The translations under genes were made by a program, and so were the position numbers. Positions 42,722 through 51,254 of a stretch of 64,000 bases of DNA are shown here, piece after piece. This stretch comes from Geobacter sp. (GTDB taxonomy: Bacteria; Desulfobacterota; Desulfuromonadia; Geobacterales; Geobacteraceae), in contig JACOUQ010000005.1 in NCBI GenBank assembly GCA_016177775.1, forward strand, positions 62,001-126,000, written 5' to 3'. Every line of letters begins with the position of its first letter. Position 1 is the first letter of the stretch. Below the pieces are notes generated by a model. It saw nothing but the letters and a program-made list of their open reading frames with translations. It made no database searches and was not told where the DNA came from.

Positions 42722-43444
42722 ATGAAAAAACTTATACACTTATTCTTTAATTGTTTGGGCTACGATATTGTAAAATCTCAATACAACAACATCGATCAAG
42801 CAAAGCACTTGTTGAATGTATTAGTGAGTAAAAAAATCGATTGTGTGATAGACGTCGGCGCTAACAATGGACAGTATGGTGAATTCTTACGAACGATTGG
42901 TTACAGTGGATATATTGTTTCTTTTGAACCTGTAAGAGCGGCATTTGATGTGTTGAAGATTAAATGTGAGAAAGATGACAAGTGGTATTGCTCTAATTTG
43001 GCGTTAGGCGATAAGAACGAAGAAAAACCTATGAATGTATACCAAAGCACGGTTTTCTCATCATTTCTTGAAGTGAATACATATTCAAAAAAAATATGGC
43101 AATCTCTTGAAAATGTCAAGTCTGAAATAGTCAAGATTGTTAAGCTTGATGATGTTTATGCGGAAATAGTTGGCAGCACGGGTTCCACCAATTGCTTACT
43201 TAAAATGGATACGCAAGGATATGATGTGCATGTTTTTAATGGGGCTTTGGGATCTCTCAAATTTATAACAGCTCTTCAGTCTGAGTTGTCTTTGATACCC
43301 GTTTATGATGGGATGCCTCCAGTTTATGATGCTTTGGAAGAGTTTCATAAGCATAACTTCTATATTAGTGGCATGTACCCAATTAATCGTGACGAATCAT
43401 TGGCAGTCATTGAATATGATTGCGTGCTCGTAAAAAGACCCTAA
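42722..43444 (+). CDS. FkbM-family methyltransferase (second)
   Basis: A 240-residue FkbM protein: CVIDVGANNGQYGEFL near residue 41, VSFEPVRAAFDVL and LKMDTQGYDVHVFNGA near 160, the latter being the typical D-x-Q-G-x-(E/D) motif. It likely O-methylates a sugar of the repeat unit or a lipid-linked intermediate. The AAGGA nine or so bases before ATG 42722 supports the start. AT-rich like its neighbours. It is not a duplicate of the previous gene, since the two share little beyond the SAM motifs. Confidence 0.85.
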   Translation: MKKLIHLFFNCLGYDIVKSQYNNIDQAKHLLNVLVSKKIDCVIDVGANNGQYGEFLRTIGYSGYIVSFEPVRAAFDVLKIKCEKDDKWYCSNLALGDKNEEKPMNVYQSTVFSSFLEVNTYSKKIWQSLENVKSEIVKIVKLDDVYAEIVGSTGSTNCLLKMDTQGYDVHVFNGALGSLKFITALQSELSLIPVYDGMPPVYDALEEFHKHNFYISGMYPINRDESLAVIEYDCVLVKRP

Positions 43445-43457
43445 AGGTGAATATTAA

Positions 43458-44228
43458 ATGAACTTCAACTTAAATGAACTGTTAAAAAAAACGCCTGTAA
43501 TAATCCCTTATATATTATATAGAAGGTACTTTAAACCACCCAATTCTCAGAATGAAGAGGAATCAATAATAACCAAGTTAATCCGCAGATTTAATGTACC
43601 AAAATCATTTGTAGAATTCGGATTCTCCGGTTGGGAATTTAATTGCGCATCTTTGGTTAATGAATGGGAGGGCTTGCTCATTGACGGTGATTCTTACAAT
43701 GTAAAGATCGCTGCAATTGCTTACCCAAAAATCAAGTCTATGTGCCGATGGCTAACTTTAGAAAACATCGACTTAATTGAGAAATATGCAAAATACAGAG
43801 AACTAGGAATTTTGTCAATTGATGTGGATGGTAACGATTACTGGTTTCTTGAGAGGCTTATAAAGACTAATCCGGCACTAATAATCGCAGAATATAATTC
43901 GTCATTTGGATTAAAGCCAATTACTGTACCTTATGATCACAATTTTGATCGTACTACAAAGCATGAAAGTTGGACTTACTTTGGTGCTTCCCTTTCTGCA
44001 ATTAACTATCTTGCTAATTTACACGGCTACAGTTTAATTGAAGTGAGTAATAGTGGAATTAATGCTTTTTTTGTGCGTAGAGATCTGATGTCCATTGACG
44101 ATCGCGAATTAATGCCAGAGTATGCATTCAGAGAAAGATATTTCCCGGATGGTAGCAGACCTTCTCAACAATGGGAGAAAATTAAGCATCTCCCTTATGT
44201 TGATGTAACACAACTTTACAATTCGTAA
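43458..44228 (+). CDS. hypothetical protein, divergent FkbM-like
   Basis: A 256-residue protein that I do not recognise with certainty. FVEFGFSGWEFNCASLV then WEGLLIDGDSYN near 50-76 resembles the first two strands of an FkbM-like SAM domain, and LSIDVDGNDYWFLERL near 118 resembles its third acidic motif, but the glycine-rich SAM loop is altered. It may be a methyltransferase with unusual cofactor binding or a degenerate relative. It lies directly between a clear FkbM gene and a GT4 gene, 13 bases after the former and zero bases before the latter. AT-rich, with an A8 run at 43484-43491. Confidence 0.5.
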   Translation: MNFNLNELLKKTPVIIPYILYRRYFKPPNSQNEEESIITKLIRRFNVPKSFVEFGFSGWEFNCASLVNEWEGLLIDGDSYNVKIAAIAYPKIKSMCRWLTLENIDLIEKYAKYRELGILSIDVDGNDYWFLERLIKTNPALIIAEYNSSFGLKPITVPYDHNFDRTTKHESWTYFGASLSAINYLANLHGYSLIEVSNSGINAFFVRRDLMSIDDRELMPEYAFRERYFPDGSRPSQQWEKIKHLPYVDVTQLYNS

Positions 44229-45374
44229 ATGAGACTAATGCTTCTGACAAATCAGTTGCTTGCAACGCCCTCTGGTGGCAGGGAACTTTTATGCAAGTTG
44301 AATCATGATGCTCTCAAGGAGATCTTCGGAGATCGACTTGTGTTATTAGAGTTGTCTCGGTGTTCGATTCACAACTTGAGCTCAATCATCAATACGTTTA
44401 AGGGCCATATCGACGGTCTTACCAGGGTAACCATTGTTGAGGCGGTCCGACAAATTCAAGTCAGCAAAATTGAGAAGATATTTGTCGATGGTTCAAATCT
44501 TGGTGAGTTTGTCAAGGTCGTAAAGACAGAATTCCCAGAGGTTCAGGTTTGCACTTTCTTTCACAACGTCGAATCTCGATTTTTCTTGGGCGCACTCAGG
44601 CAAAGCAAGACACTGCGTGCGTTGGGTGTGGTGATAGCCAATTATCTGGCCGAGAAAAAGGCGGTTCGCTTTAGTGACAAAATTATTTGCTTGAACGAAA
44701 GAGACAGCCGCCTACTAAAGCGCCTCTATGGACGCCCCGCAACGCACTTGTCGCCGATGGCACTAAGGGACAAATTCCATGATTGTGGGACTTCGGATGA
44801 CAACGAAGCGCATGAAAAGTTCGCCCTTTTTGTAGGGGGTGCGTTCTATGCCAATAGAGCAGGCATTACGTGGTTCGTCAAGCACGTTGCGCCACGCATT
44901 CGGATCAAGACCTGTATTGTCGGCAGGGGCTTTGAAGGCCTGAAGGATGAGCTTGAGGTTGAAGGAAAGGTGGAGGTTGTTGGTGAGGTACAGAGTCTTG
45001 CTCAGTGGTATAGGAAATCCCATTTCGTGATCGCGCCGATCTTTGACGGCTCCGGGATGAAGACCAAGGTCGCCGAAGCGCTGATGTTCGGTAAAAAAAT
45101 CATCGGTACGCCCGAGGCGTTCTCGGGCTATGAGGAGATTGCAGATCAAGTTGGGTGGACGTGCAATACAGCGGATGATTTTGTGGCTGCTATCTTTCAT
45201 GCTCAAGACGAGGTTGTGTTGGAGTTTGATCCAACATTGCGGATAATTTACGAAGAGAGATATTCATTTTCGGCGGCAAAGGCGCGCTTTTCCGCCATTC
45301 TGTGTGATGGAGCCTGGGGTGCAACCATTTATAATGCTGTCGGAATGTCCAAAAAGCGAGCGTTCTTGAGATGA
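44229..45374 (+). CDS. GT4-type glycosyltransferase
   Basis: A 381-residue GT-B enzyme of glycosyltransferase group 1. The N-terminal acceptor domain contains TNQLLATPSGGRELLCKL and CTFFHNVESRFF; the donor half has LFVGGAFYANRAGITWF and IAPIFDGSGMKTKVAEALMFGKKI, with the conserved E and K for nucleotide-sugar binding near 280. It begins immediately after the previous stop and overlaps the next GT by four bases. GC content rises again relative to the FkbM block. Sugar specificity unknown. Confidence 0.83.
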   Translation: MRLMLLTNQLLATPSGGRELLCKLNHDALKEIFGDRLVLLELSRCSIHNLSSIINTFKGHIDGLTRVTIVEAVRQIQVSKIEKIFVDGSNLGEFVKVVKTEFPEVQVCTFFHNVESRFFLGALRQSKTLRALGVVIANYLAEKKAVRFSDKIICLNERDSRLLKRLYGRPATHLSPMALRDKFHDCGTSDDNEAHEKFALFVGGAFYANRAGITWFVKHVAPRIRIKTCIVGRGFEGLKDELEVEGKVEVVGEVQSLAQWYRKSHFVIAPIFDGSGMKTKVAEALMFGKKIIGTPEAFSGYEEIADQVGWTCNTADDFVAAIFHAQDEVVLEFDPTLRIIYEERYSFSAAKARFSAILCDGAWGATIYNAVGMSKKRAFLR

Positions 45375-46489
45375 AGATCAGCGTTATTACCCCGCGATTC
45401 GCTATTGCTGGCGTCCCCCTTGCGCAAATAAGATTTGCACGAGCATTTGCGGACAAAGGGCATGAAGTTGACTTGGTGGTTGGTTATGTTGATCCACTGT
45501 ATAAATTCCCCTATGTGGATAACGTAAAGGTACATCTCTGGCGTCAGCCGAAGGTTCGGCGAATGATGCCCGGTTTGATCCGTTATCTCCGCGCCGAAAA
45601 GCCAGATGTCGTGTTCTCCGCCGAGGATCACCTTAACTCTGTCGTTTTGCTTGCCGCAATCGTTTCCGGCTCGAAGGCTAAAATCAGCTGCTCGTCGCGG
45701 GTGACGCCGTTCGATACTTACTCGAGTGTCATGTTTACGAAACGCTGGTTTCTGAAGCAACTCATGCGCGCGGTCATGTGGCGGGCTGATGCATTGACTT
45801 GCGTATCGAAGGAAATGGTCGAGCAATACTGGCGCGTCTTCGATTCTCCGCCTCACGTCTGTGTCTACAACATCGTGGACGACCGATATTCGCAACTGAG
45901 GATGATGGAGACGGTGGAACACGAGTGGCTTATGCTCAAGGATTGGCCTGTACTGGTTGCAGCTGGCAGGTTGGCTCCGTGGAAGGGGTTCGTGGATCTG
46001 ATCCGTGCGATGAAAGAGCTGTCCCACAGAAAACAGACTCGCTTGGTAATATTGGGGGACGGGCCTCAGCGGACCGAACTCGAGGCATTGATCACCGAGC
46101 TTGACTTGACGGACGTGGTCAAGTTGCAAGGGTATGTCGAAAACCCTCTAAAGTTCTTCGCACATGCCGACGTTTTTGTGCTGTCCTCTCATGTCGAAGG
46201 CCTTCCAAATGTACTTGTTGAAGCCATGATGTGCGGATGCACACCAGTTTCCACGGATTGTCCAACTGGGCCGCGAGAAGTCTTGCAGAATGGAAAATAC
46301 GGCTATCTTGTCCCCATGCACGATCCGGTTGCGATGGCTGCGGCAATTGAGCGGGCATTGGAGAACCCCATTCCCAAGGAACTTCTCGCTGAAGCAGTTC
46401 GCCCCTTTGAAGAAAGTGCCGTTATAGCAAAGCATTTTGAAGTGCTAGGTCTGGCCGGGCAGCAGCGGGCTGATGGGGTATCAAGTTGA
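45371..46489 (+). CDS. GT4 family glycosyltransferase
   Basis: A 372-residue GT4 enzyme. AIAGVPLAQIRFARAFADKGHEV starts the N-domain, CVSKEMVEQYW ends it, and VAAGRLAPWKGFVDLIRAM and SSHVEGLPNVLVEAMMCGCTPV form the donor site (E-x7-E). It is coupled to both neighbours by overlapping stop and start (ATGA before, TTGA after), making a three-gene GT block. It would add one hexose in retaining mode to the growing lipid-linked unit. Confidence 0.87.
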   Translation: MKISVITPRFAIAGVPLAQIRFARAFADKGHEVDLVVGYVDPLYKFPYVDNVKVHLWRQPKVRRMMPGLIRYLRAEKPDVVFSAEDHLNSVVLLAAIVSGSKAKISCSSRVTPFDTYSSVMFTKRWFLKQLMRAVMWRADALTCVSKEMVEQYWRVFDSPPHVCVYNIVDDRYSQLRMMETVEHEWLMLKDWPVLVAAGRLAPWKGFVDLIRAMKELSHRKQTRLVILGDGPQRTELEALITELDLTDVVKLQGYVENPLKFFAHADVFVLSSHVEGLPNVLVEAMMCGCTPVSTDCPTGPREVLQNGKYGYLVPMHDPVAMAAAIERALENPIPKELLAEAVRPFEESAVIAKHFEVLGLAGQQRADGVSS

Positions 46490-47598
46490 AAATTGGACTT
46501 AATGCGACGTGCTTCAACTATAGGCCCTCTGGCGCAAGGCAGAGGTTTGTAGGGTTATATGGCGAATTGGTGAGGCACCTTCACGATGTCGAGTTCGTCA
46601 TATACGAGCCAGTGGATTGTCGTGTTGGTTCCTGGTTCGACGGGGCCCCGAATGTATCCGTCAAGCACACGCCGCTTCCTAGCGAAGGTCGCGTGCGAAA
46701 ATTCATCTGCGGGTGTCGGTATTGGGATTCGGCCCTTCAATATGAAGGATTTGGCTTTTTCGAAGGGTTCAACCTACCGCTTGTCAAGGCACCTACTGGC
46801 CGAACTTTGCTGACAATTCACGATATTCGAGGATTGAATTCTGAATATGGAACTTTGGAGCGTGCGATTTTCAAGAAGTTTCTTGGAAAGGCGCTCAGGA
46901 CGGCAGACCACGTGGTCACCGTTTCTGAGACCATGAAGAAGGAAATCCTCAGTTTCTATTCGGGAGTCCCGATTTCCGTAATTTACAATGGTTTGGATGT
47001 CCGTGAGTTTGATGGTATTCCGGAGACTGAACTGTTGGCGGCCCGCCGGAAGTTTGCGCTTCCAGAGGAATTCATTTTGGCGGTTGGACACTTTGAAAGA
47101 AGGAAGAACTACCTAAGTCTGATCGATGCGATTGCACTTCTGCGCGACCGAGGCCGTTCCTGCTTCCTGCTGATTGTCGGTAACGACAGCGGCTTGAAGA
47201 AAGAGGTCGAAAGGCGAATCGTGTCTGCAAATCTAGCCGGCCAGATAAAGATTTTGTGTGGCCTTAGCGATCTGGAAGTCCGCTGTGCGTACAATCTCTG
47301 CAGCCTTTTTGTTTTCCCGTCTGCCTATGAAGGATTCGGGATACCGATTCTCGAGGCCATGGCTGCCAGCCGCCCGATGGTTCTCAGTGACATACCCGTC
47401 TTTCGGGAGATCACGCAGGACAGAGGTGTGTATTTTCTTCACCAAGACGTGGAATCTATGGCGTTCGCAATCGAGAATGTCCTGTCCTCGCGCAGTGAAC
47501 GTGCTCGATTGATAGAATATGGCAACGCACGAGTTCATGCATTCAGTTTTCGGAACTTGGCTGCTCAAATGGAATGCATGTACAGATCGTTAAGGTAG
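46486..47598 (+). CDS. GT4 family glycosyltransferase
   Basis: A 370-residue GT4 enzyme. IGLNATCFNYRPSGARQRF is a typical WbaZ/mannosyltransferase-like N-terminus, LLTIHDIRGLNSEYG and VVTVSETMKKEIL follow, and ILAVGHFERRKNYLSLIDAI with FPSAYEGFGIPILEAMAA forms the donor side. It resembles mannosyl- or rhamnosyltransferases that use GDP- or dTDP-sugars. The start is TTG 46486, overlapping the previous stop. 112 bases follow before the next accepted gene. Confidence 0.86.
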   Translation: MKIGLNATCFNYRPSGARQRFVGLYGELVRHLHDVEFVIYEPVDCRVGSWFDGAPNVSVKHTPLPSEGRVRKFICGCRYWDSALQYEGFGFFEGFNLPLVKAPTGRTLLTIHDIRGLNSEYGTLERAIFKKFLGKALRTADHVVTVSETMKKEILSFYSGVPISVIYNGLDVREFDGIPETELLAARRKFALPEEFILAVGHFERRKNYLSLIDAIALLRDRGRSCFLLIVGNDSGLKKEVERRIVSANLAGQIKILCGLSDLEVRCAYNLCSLFVFPSAYEGFGIPILEAMAASRPMVLSDIPVFREITQDRGVYFLHQDVESMAFAIENVLSSRSERARLIEYGNARVHAFSFRNLAAQMECMYRSLR

Positions 47599-47729
47599 CG
47601 CCTTACACCCTGGATTACAAAGATGATTATAGAGTTGAGCTCGCAAATTGTGCCGGCACAAACAGTCCTGTTGATGACAATGAGTATGGATACATCGGGT
47701 TCTTGAGCCAATGCGAAAACGCGAATTAA
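47574..47729 (+). other. short open frame of unknown status
   Basis: An ATG inside the end of the GT4 gene opens a 51-codon frame that reads through the 112-base gap and ends within the next gene. It contains YTLDYKDDYRVELANCAGTN and YGYIGFLSQC. I cannot match it to a family. It may be the stump of a lost gene or chance. No ribosome site beyond GGA is present. Confidence 0.15.
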
Positions 47730-48343
47730 TTTACTTTATCTTGGGAATTACGACAGGCACTGCTTGTATGGTTGTTCTGCAGTTATTATTGTATGTGTTC
47801 CTGATTCCTTCATGGCTTGTGGTATCTGGTGAGCCTGTCAAAGCGGATGCCGCCATAGTACTCGGCGGTGGCGAGCTGTCACGACTGCGCAAGGCGATGT
47901 CACTCTATTATGCAGGCACAGTTCGTGAGCTTATCCTTGTAGATGCACTGGAGAGCGATTGGACAGGCAGCATTGAGCGGCTCGACCCCGGACACCCCCT
48001 CAACAGAAAGCAGATAACCGTCCTGACCGGTTCAACTTCCACCGAGACCGATGCCAGGTTATCTCTTCCATTCTGTCTTCGAAAAAGATTTAAACGTGTA
48101 ATCGTCGTGACTGACCCTTACTACTCGCGCAGGGCAGATATCACCTTCAGGCGGGCGTTTTCAGGAAGCGGGATAGCGGTGATGACAATCCATACCGGAG
48201 ATTTTAACAAATTGGTGCCACCGGATGGAGCCTGGCGATCTGACCGATCGACCCGCGATACCATTTGGCTGGAAACTGGCAAGATTGCAAGCTTGCTGAT
48301 CCCGGAGGTCTTACGGCATCAACTTATGAGTACAGACCGTTAA
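47711..48343 (+). CDS. YdcF/SanA-type DUF218 protein
   Basis: A 210-residue protein with an N-terminal membrane helix (about residues 7-36) followed by a DUF218 domain: ADAAIVLGGGELSRLRKAMSLYYAG, TSTETDARLSLPF and VVTDPYYSRRADITFRRAF. The domain faces the periplasm in ElyC and SanA, which affect envelope polysaccharide metabolism and undecaprenyl carrier use. In glycan loci it is often found near polymerases, as here. It overlaps only the false upstream extension of the next gene; the real next start is 29 bases after its stop. Confidence 0.78.
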   Translation: MRKRELIYFILGITTGTACMVVLQLLLYVFLIPSWLVVSGEPVKADAAIVLGGGELSRLRKAMSLYYAGTVRELILVDALESDWTGSIERLDPGHPLNRKQITVLTGSTSTETDARLSLPFCLRKRFKRVIVVTDPYYSRRADITFRRAFSGSGIAVMTIHTGDFNKLVPPDGAWRSDRSTRDTIWLETGKIASLLIPEVLRHQLMSTDR

Positions 48344-48372
48344 GCAGGCATTGTGACGGAGTCATCAAAACC

Positions 48373-49686
48373 ATGATCACACGTACCGCTCCAGATGCAA
48401 CAATTCGTTTCACTGGCGCAATCATTTGCATTGCTGCAACAGTTTACCTTGTCCCGCGATATTTGGATATGGTTGCAGTTATGGGTGGGGCAAGTCCAGA
48501 GCCGGATATGTATACCGACTATGTCAAGGCTGTTTTCTGGTCATTTGCGCTATGGATTAGCATCATGGCCTGGCCGATATCCTTGCAGAACAAAAAACTC
48601 CTTTTGGCAGGGTGGTCGGCCAAGATCCTGGTAACCCTTTTTTTCATGCTTTTTTACGAATGGCACTACGGAGGAAGCACTGGTCTCGATGCATATAGGT
48701 ATTTCGTCGAATCCAGACAGACGAATTTTGATATACATGCACTTGGGTTCAAAGACGGAACGGAAAATATCAGTAACATTGCCATGTTGCACAGACAACT
48801 GTTGCCTGACTCGTATCATACCATGAAGGTCAGCTTTGCGATGATTGGGCTAGTGGGTATCTACTTCTTTTACCGCGCTGCCGTAATCTTTCTTGGCCGC
48901 GAGGTTCCCCGTCTTTTCTACCTGCTGGCATTTTTCCCCGGCATCATCTTCTGGTCCTCGATTCTTGGAAAGGATCCGGTCGTTTTTTTCGGCATCGGGG
49001 TTTATACCTATGGTGTTTCCGGATGGTATCGATATAAAAAAGTCCGGTTTCTGATGGCGATATGTTCTGGAATACTGACGGCTGTTTTCATTCGTCAGTG
49101 GCTTGGATTGATCATGGCTGTCCCCATGGGGATCATCTTTATGTTCGGACTGCGCGGCATGGCAACTCGCCTGTTTTCCGGCATCTTCACCGTGCTGTTG
49201 ATATATTTCAGCACTCTCCCGTTTCTCGAACGCTTCCAGATTGAGGCGATGGAGGACATCCTCAGAGCTGCAGACAAGACCACATTAGGTTTTGTTACTA
49301 CTCCCGGCGGCTCTACCCAGGCGTTGAACTTTGATTTTTCCAGTCCGCTCGGTTTAATGTTGTTTCTCCCTTATGGCGCCTTTACGGCCTTGTTTCGACC
49401 ATTTCCCGGCGAGGTCATGAATCCCTTCGGGCTGTTGGCAGGACTGGAAAGTGTGTTCCTGCTGTTTCTGCTTGCCAGGGCAATCAAGAGAACCAAACTA
49501 TCGGAACTGAAAGAGCCGTTTGTCTTATGGGCGATCCTCTTCGTGCTGACCTGGGCGCTCATGACTGGCATGGTTTCCTCTACCAATTTTGGCGTTGGGG
49601 TTCGTTACAAATTACAGGTTCTGCCAATTCTTCTGGGTTTGCTCATGTATCTGGCCCGCAAGCGAGTTCCGGACCATGTTGGCTGA
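48373..49686 (+). CDS. polytopic membrane protein, candidate O-antigen polymerase (Wzy-like)
   Basis: A 437-residue protein with about ten hydrophobic segments and larger loops after segments three and eight (YEWHYGGSTGLDAYRYF and TTPGGSTQALNFDFSSP). FFPGIIFWSSILGKDPVVFFGIG is like the central loop region of several Wzy and EpsG-type proteins. Wzy polymerases show little sequence conservation, so this rests on topology and on its place between a DUF218 gene and a flippase. ATG 48373 is preferred to the in-frame start at 48265, which lies inside the previous gene. It overlaps the flippase start by 11 bases. Confidence 0.6.
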   Translation: MITRTAPDATIRFTGAIICIAATVYLVPRYLDMVAVMGGASPEPDMYTDYVKAVFWSFALWISIMAWPISLQNKKLLLAGWSAKILVTLFFMLFYEWHYGGSTGLDAYRYFVESRQTNFDIHALGFKDGTENISNIAMLHRQLLPDSYHTMKVSFAMIGLVGIYFFYRAAVIFLGREVPRLFYLLAFFPGIIFWSSILGKDPVVFFGIGVYTYGVSGWYRYKKVRFLMAICSGILTAVFIRQWLGLIMAVPMGIIFMFGLRGMATRLFSGIFTVLLIYFSTLPFLERFQIEAMEDILRAADKTTLGFVTTPGGSTQALNFDFSSPLGLMLFLPYGAFTALFRPFPGEVMNPFGLLAGLESVFLLFLLARAIKRTKLSELKEPFVLWAILFVLTWALMTGMVSSTNFGVGVRYKLQVLPILLGLLMYLARKRVPDHVG

Positions 49687-51157
49687 TTTGCCTCAGGGTG
49701 AATCACGATTCGGTCTTGGGCGGAGTCTTGTCTCCGCATACTTTGCCAATGCCGTAAACGGTGTTCTGGGCGTTATTTCCGTACCGCTCGGGGTCCACTA
49801 TCTTGGGGCAACAGGTTACGGCATTTTTTCAATCTATTCTGTTCTGGCGTCGTACATCTCTTTTGTTGACCTGGGAGTCACAAAGAACTTTGTCCGGCTT
49901 CTCTCGGCCGAAAAGGAGGGCGATGAGAGTCGCAGAAACCATCTCGCTACGGCACTTGGGCTCTATCTGGTAATTTCTTCTGCTCTGATAATGCTGTTCC
50001 CTTTTATTTATTTCAGTGTCACTCGTTGGATGTTTCCAGTTTCGCCAGAGCATCGCCATGCCGTCAGTTGGATCGTAATCTGCGCTGTTGCGGAATATAT
50101 CATTGCGATCCCTTCCGTTTTGCGCCAAATGCTCACAGTTGCCGATGAGCGGTTTGATCTATTGTCACGCTTCAACCTGCTCTCCGGTTTTGGTCGTTTC
50201 GTGCTGATGGGGGTCGGATTCGCAGTATTCAAACGGCCCGAGGTTGCGGTAGGTCTTGTTGTTTCATGCCGCTTTGTGGACTGGTTGCTTGCTGGTCAAC
50301 TATTACAAAGAATTCCCAAGGGATTACGACCGACTTTTCATGGAAAGGAACAGCTTAAATTGATCAGATGCTCTTCATTGCTTTCAGTTGCTCAATTGTT
50401 TCAGTCGACGACTGTGGCACTGGGTTCGATTCTTGCCAACCGTTATTTGGGGCTTGCCAGTCTTGGACATTATCGTGCTGCATTTGATCTGGCAAACAAA
50501 GTATGGTTCATTTCGAACGGGGTAGGGTCGGTAATGTTCCCGCGCTTTGTTCGGGTAATGAATTGTCATGATTCCAGGGCAAGATTGGCGACGCAGGTCG
50601 TGCACTTGCTCAATGTCAGTTGGAGTGGGTATTTACTGCTTGCGCTCTTGGGGTGCATTGCAGCTCCGGTCATGCTGCCCCTGATCGGCATAGACGATAA
50701 GCAGGCTATCGGGCTGTTTATGCTCATGCTGCCAGGTGTATGTATCAATGCTCACAGCAATCTCAGTTACGTTTTTCTTCAATCAGCAGGCCAATTCCGC
50801 ATGGTCGCCTTGTTGAGTGCAGCAGGCGCAGTTTTAATGTTGTCTGTTTTTTTGATAACCCGCCCGTGGGCCGGTGTGTACGGTCTTGGATTATGTTGGC
50901 TGATCGGACAGCCTGTCTATGCTGTCATGTCTGACACAGTCATGTTCTCTGTAGCTGGGTGTAGCCAAAGCGGCCAGCATCAGACATGGTTGTTCAAGCT
51001 TGTCGTATGTGTATCGTTGCTTCCCGTGGCAATTGCCCCCTTGTTTCCGATGCCACTTGCAGCTAGATACATTTCTGCAGTGGTTACCGGTATTCTGGGC
51101 ATATGGACTATTGCAATGTTCAAATACAACAGAAGACACTACCGGCAGAGTGCGTAA
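49676..51157 (+). CDS. wzx: Wzx-type oligosaccharide flippase (third of three)
   Basis: A 493-residue membrane protein with about 12-14 segments: LGRSLVSAYFANAVNGVLGV, VPLGVHYLGATGYGIFSIY, VDLGVTKNFVRLL and LGSILANRYLGLASLGHY. ATG 49676 lies in the end of the polymerase-like gene and gives the usual flippase N-terminus; the frame from 49589 adds 29 residues lying inside that gene and is rejected. With the preceding gene it forms a plausible polymerase-flippase pair, distinct from the flippases at 13813 and 29310. Confidence 0.88.
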   Translation: MLADLPQGESRFGLGRSLVSAYFANAVNGVLGVISVPLGVHYLGATGYGIFSIYSVLASYISFVDLGVTKNFVRLLSAEKEGDESRRNHLATALGLYLVISSALIMLFPFIYFSVTRWMFPVSPEHRHAVSWIVICAVAEYIIAIPSVLRQMLTVADERFDLLSRFNLLSGFGRFVLMGVGFAVFKRPEVAVGLVVSCRFVDWLLAGQLLQRIPKGLRPTFHGKEQLKLIRCSSLLSVAQLFQSTTVALGSILANRYLGLASLGHYRAAFDLANKVWFISNGVGSVMFPRFVRVMNCHDSRARLATQVVHLLNVSWSGYLLLALLGCIAAPVMLPLIGIDDKQAIGLFMLMLPGVCINAHSNLSYVFLQSAGQFRMVALLSAAGAVLMLSVFLITRPWAGVYGLGLCWLIGQPVYAVMSDTVMFSVAGCSQSGQHQTWLFKLVVCVSLLPVAIAPLFPMPLAARYISAVVTGILGIWTIAMFKYNRRHYRQSA

Positions 51158-51254
51158 TTTCGTCATTTAGGTGATGTCGTGCAAGCATGTATCAGTGGAT
51201 GGTATGAAAAATCCGGTTCTCGCGTAACTCTAAAAATATTTGGAGCCTAAGCAG

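Noticed and set aside
48265..48372. N-terminal extension of the polymerase-like gene
   Set aside because: These 36 codons lie inside the DUF218 gene and are hydrophilic; ATG 48373 gives a normal membrane-protein start.
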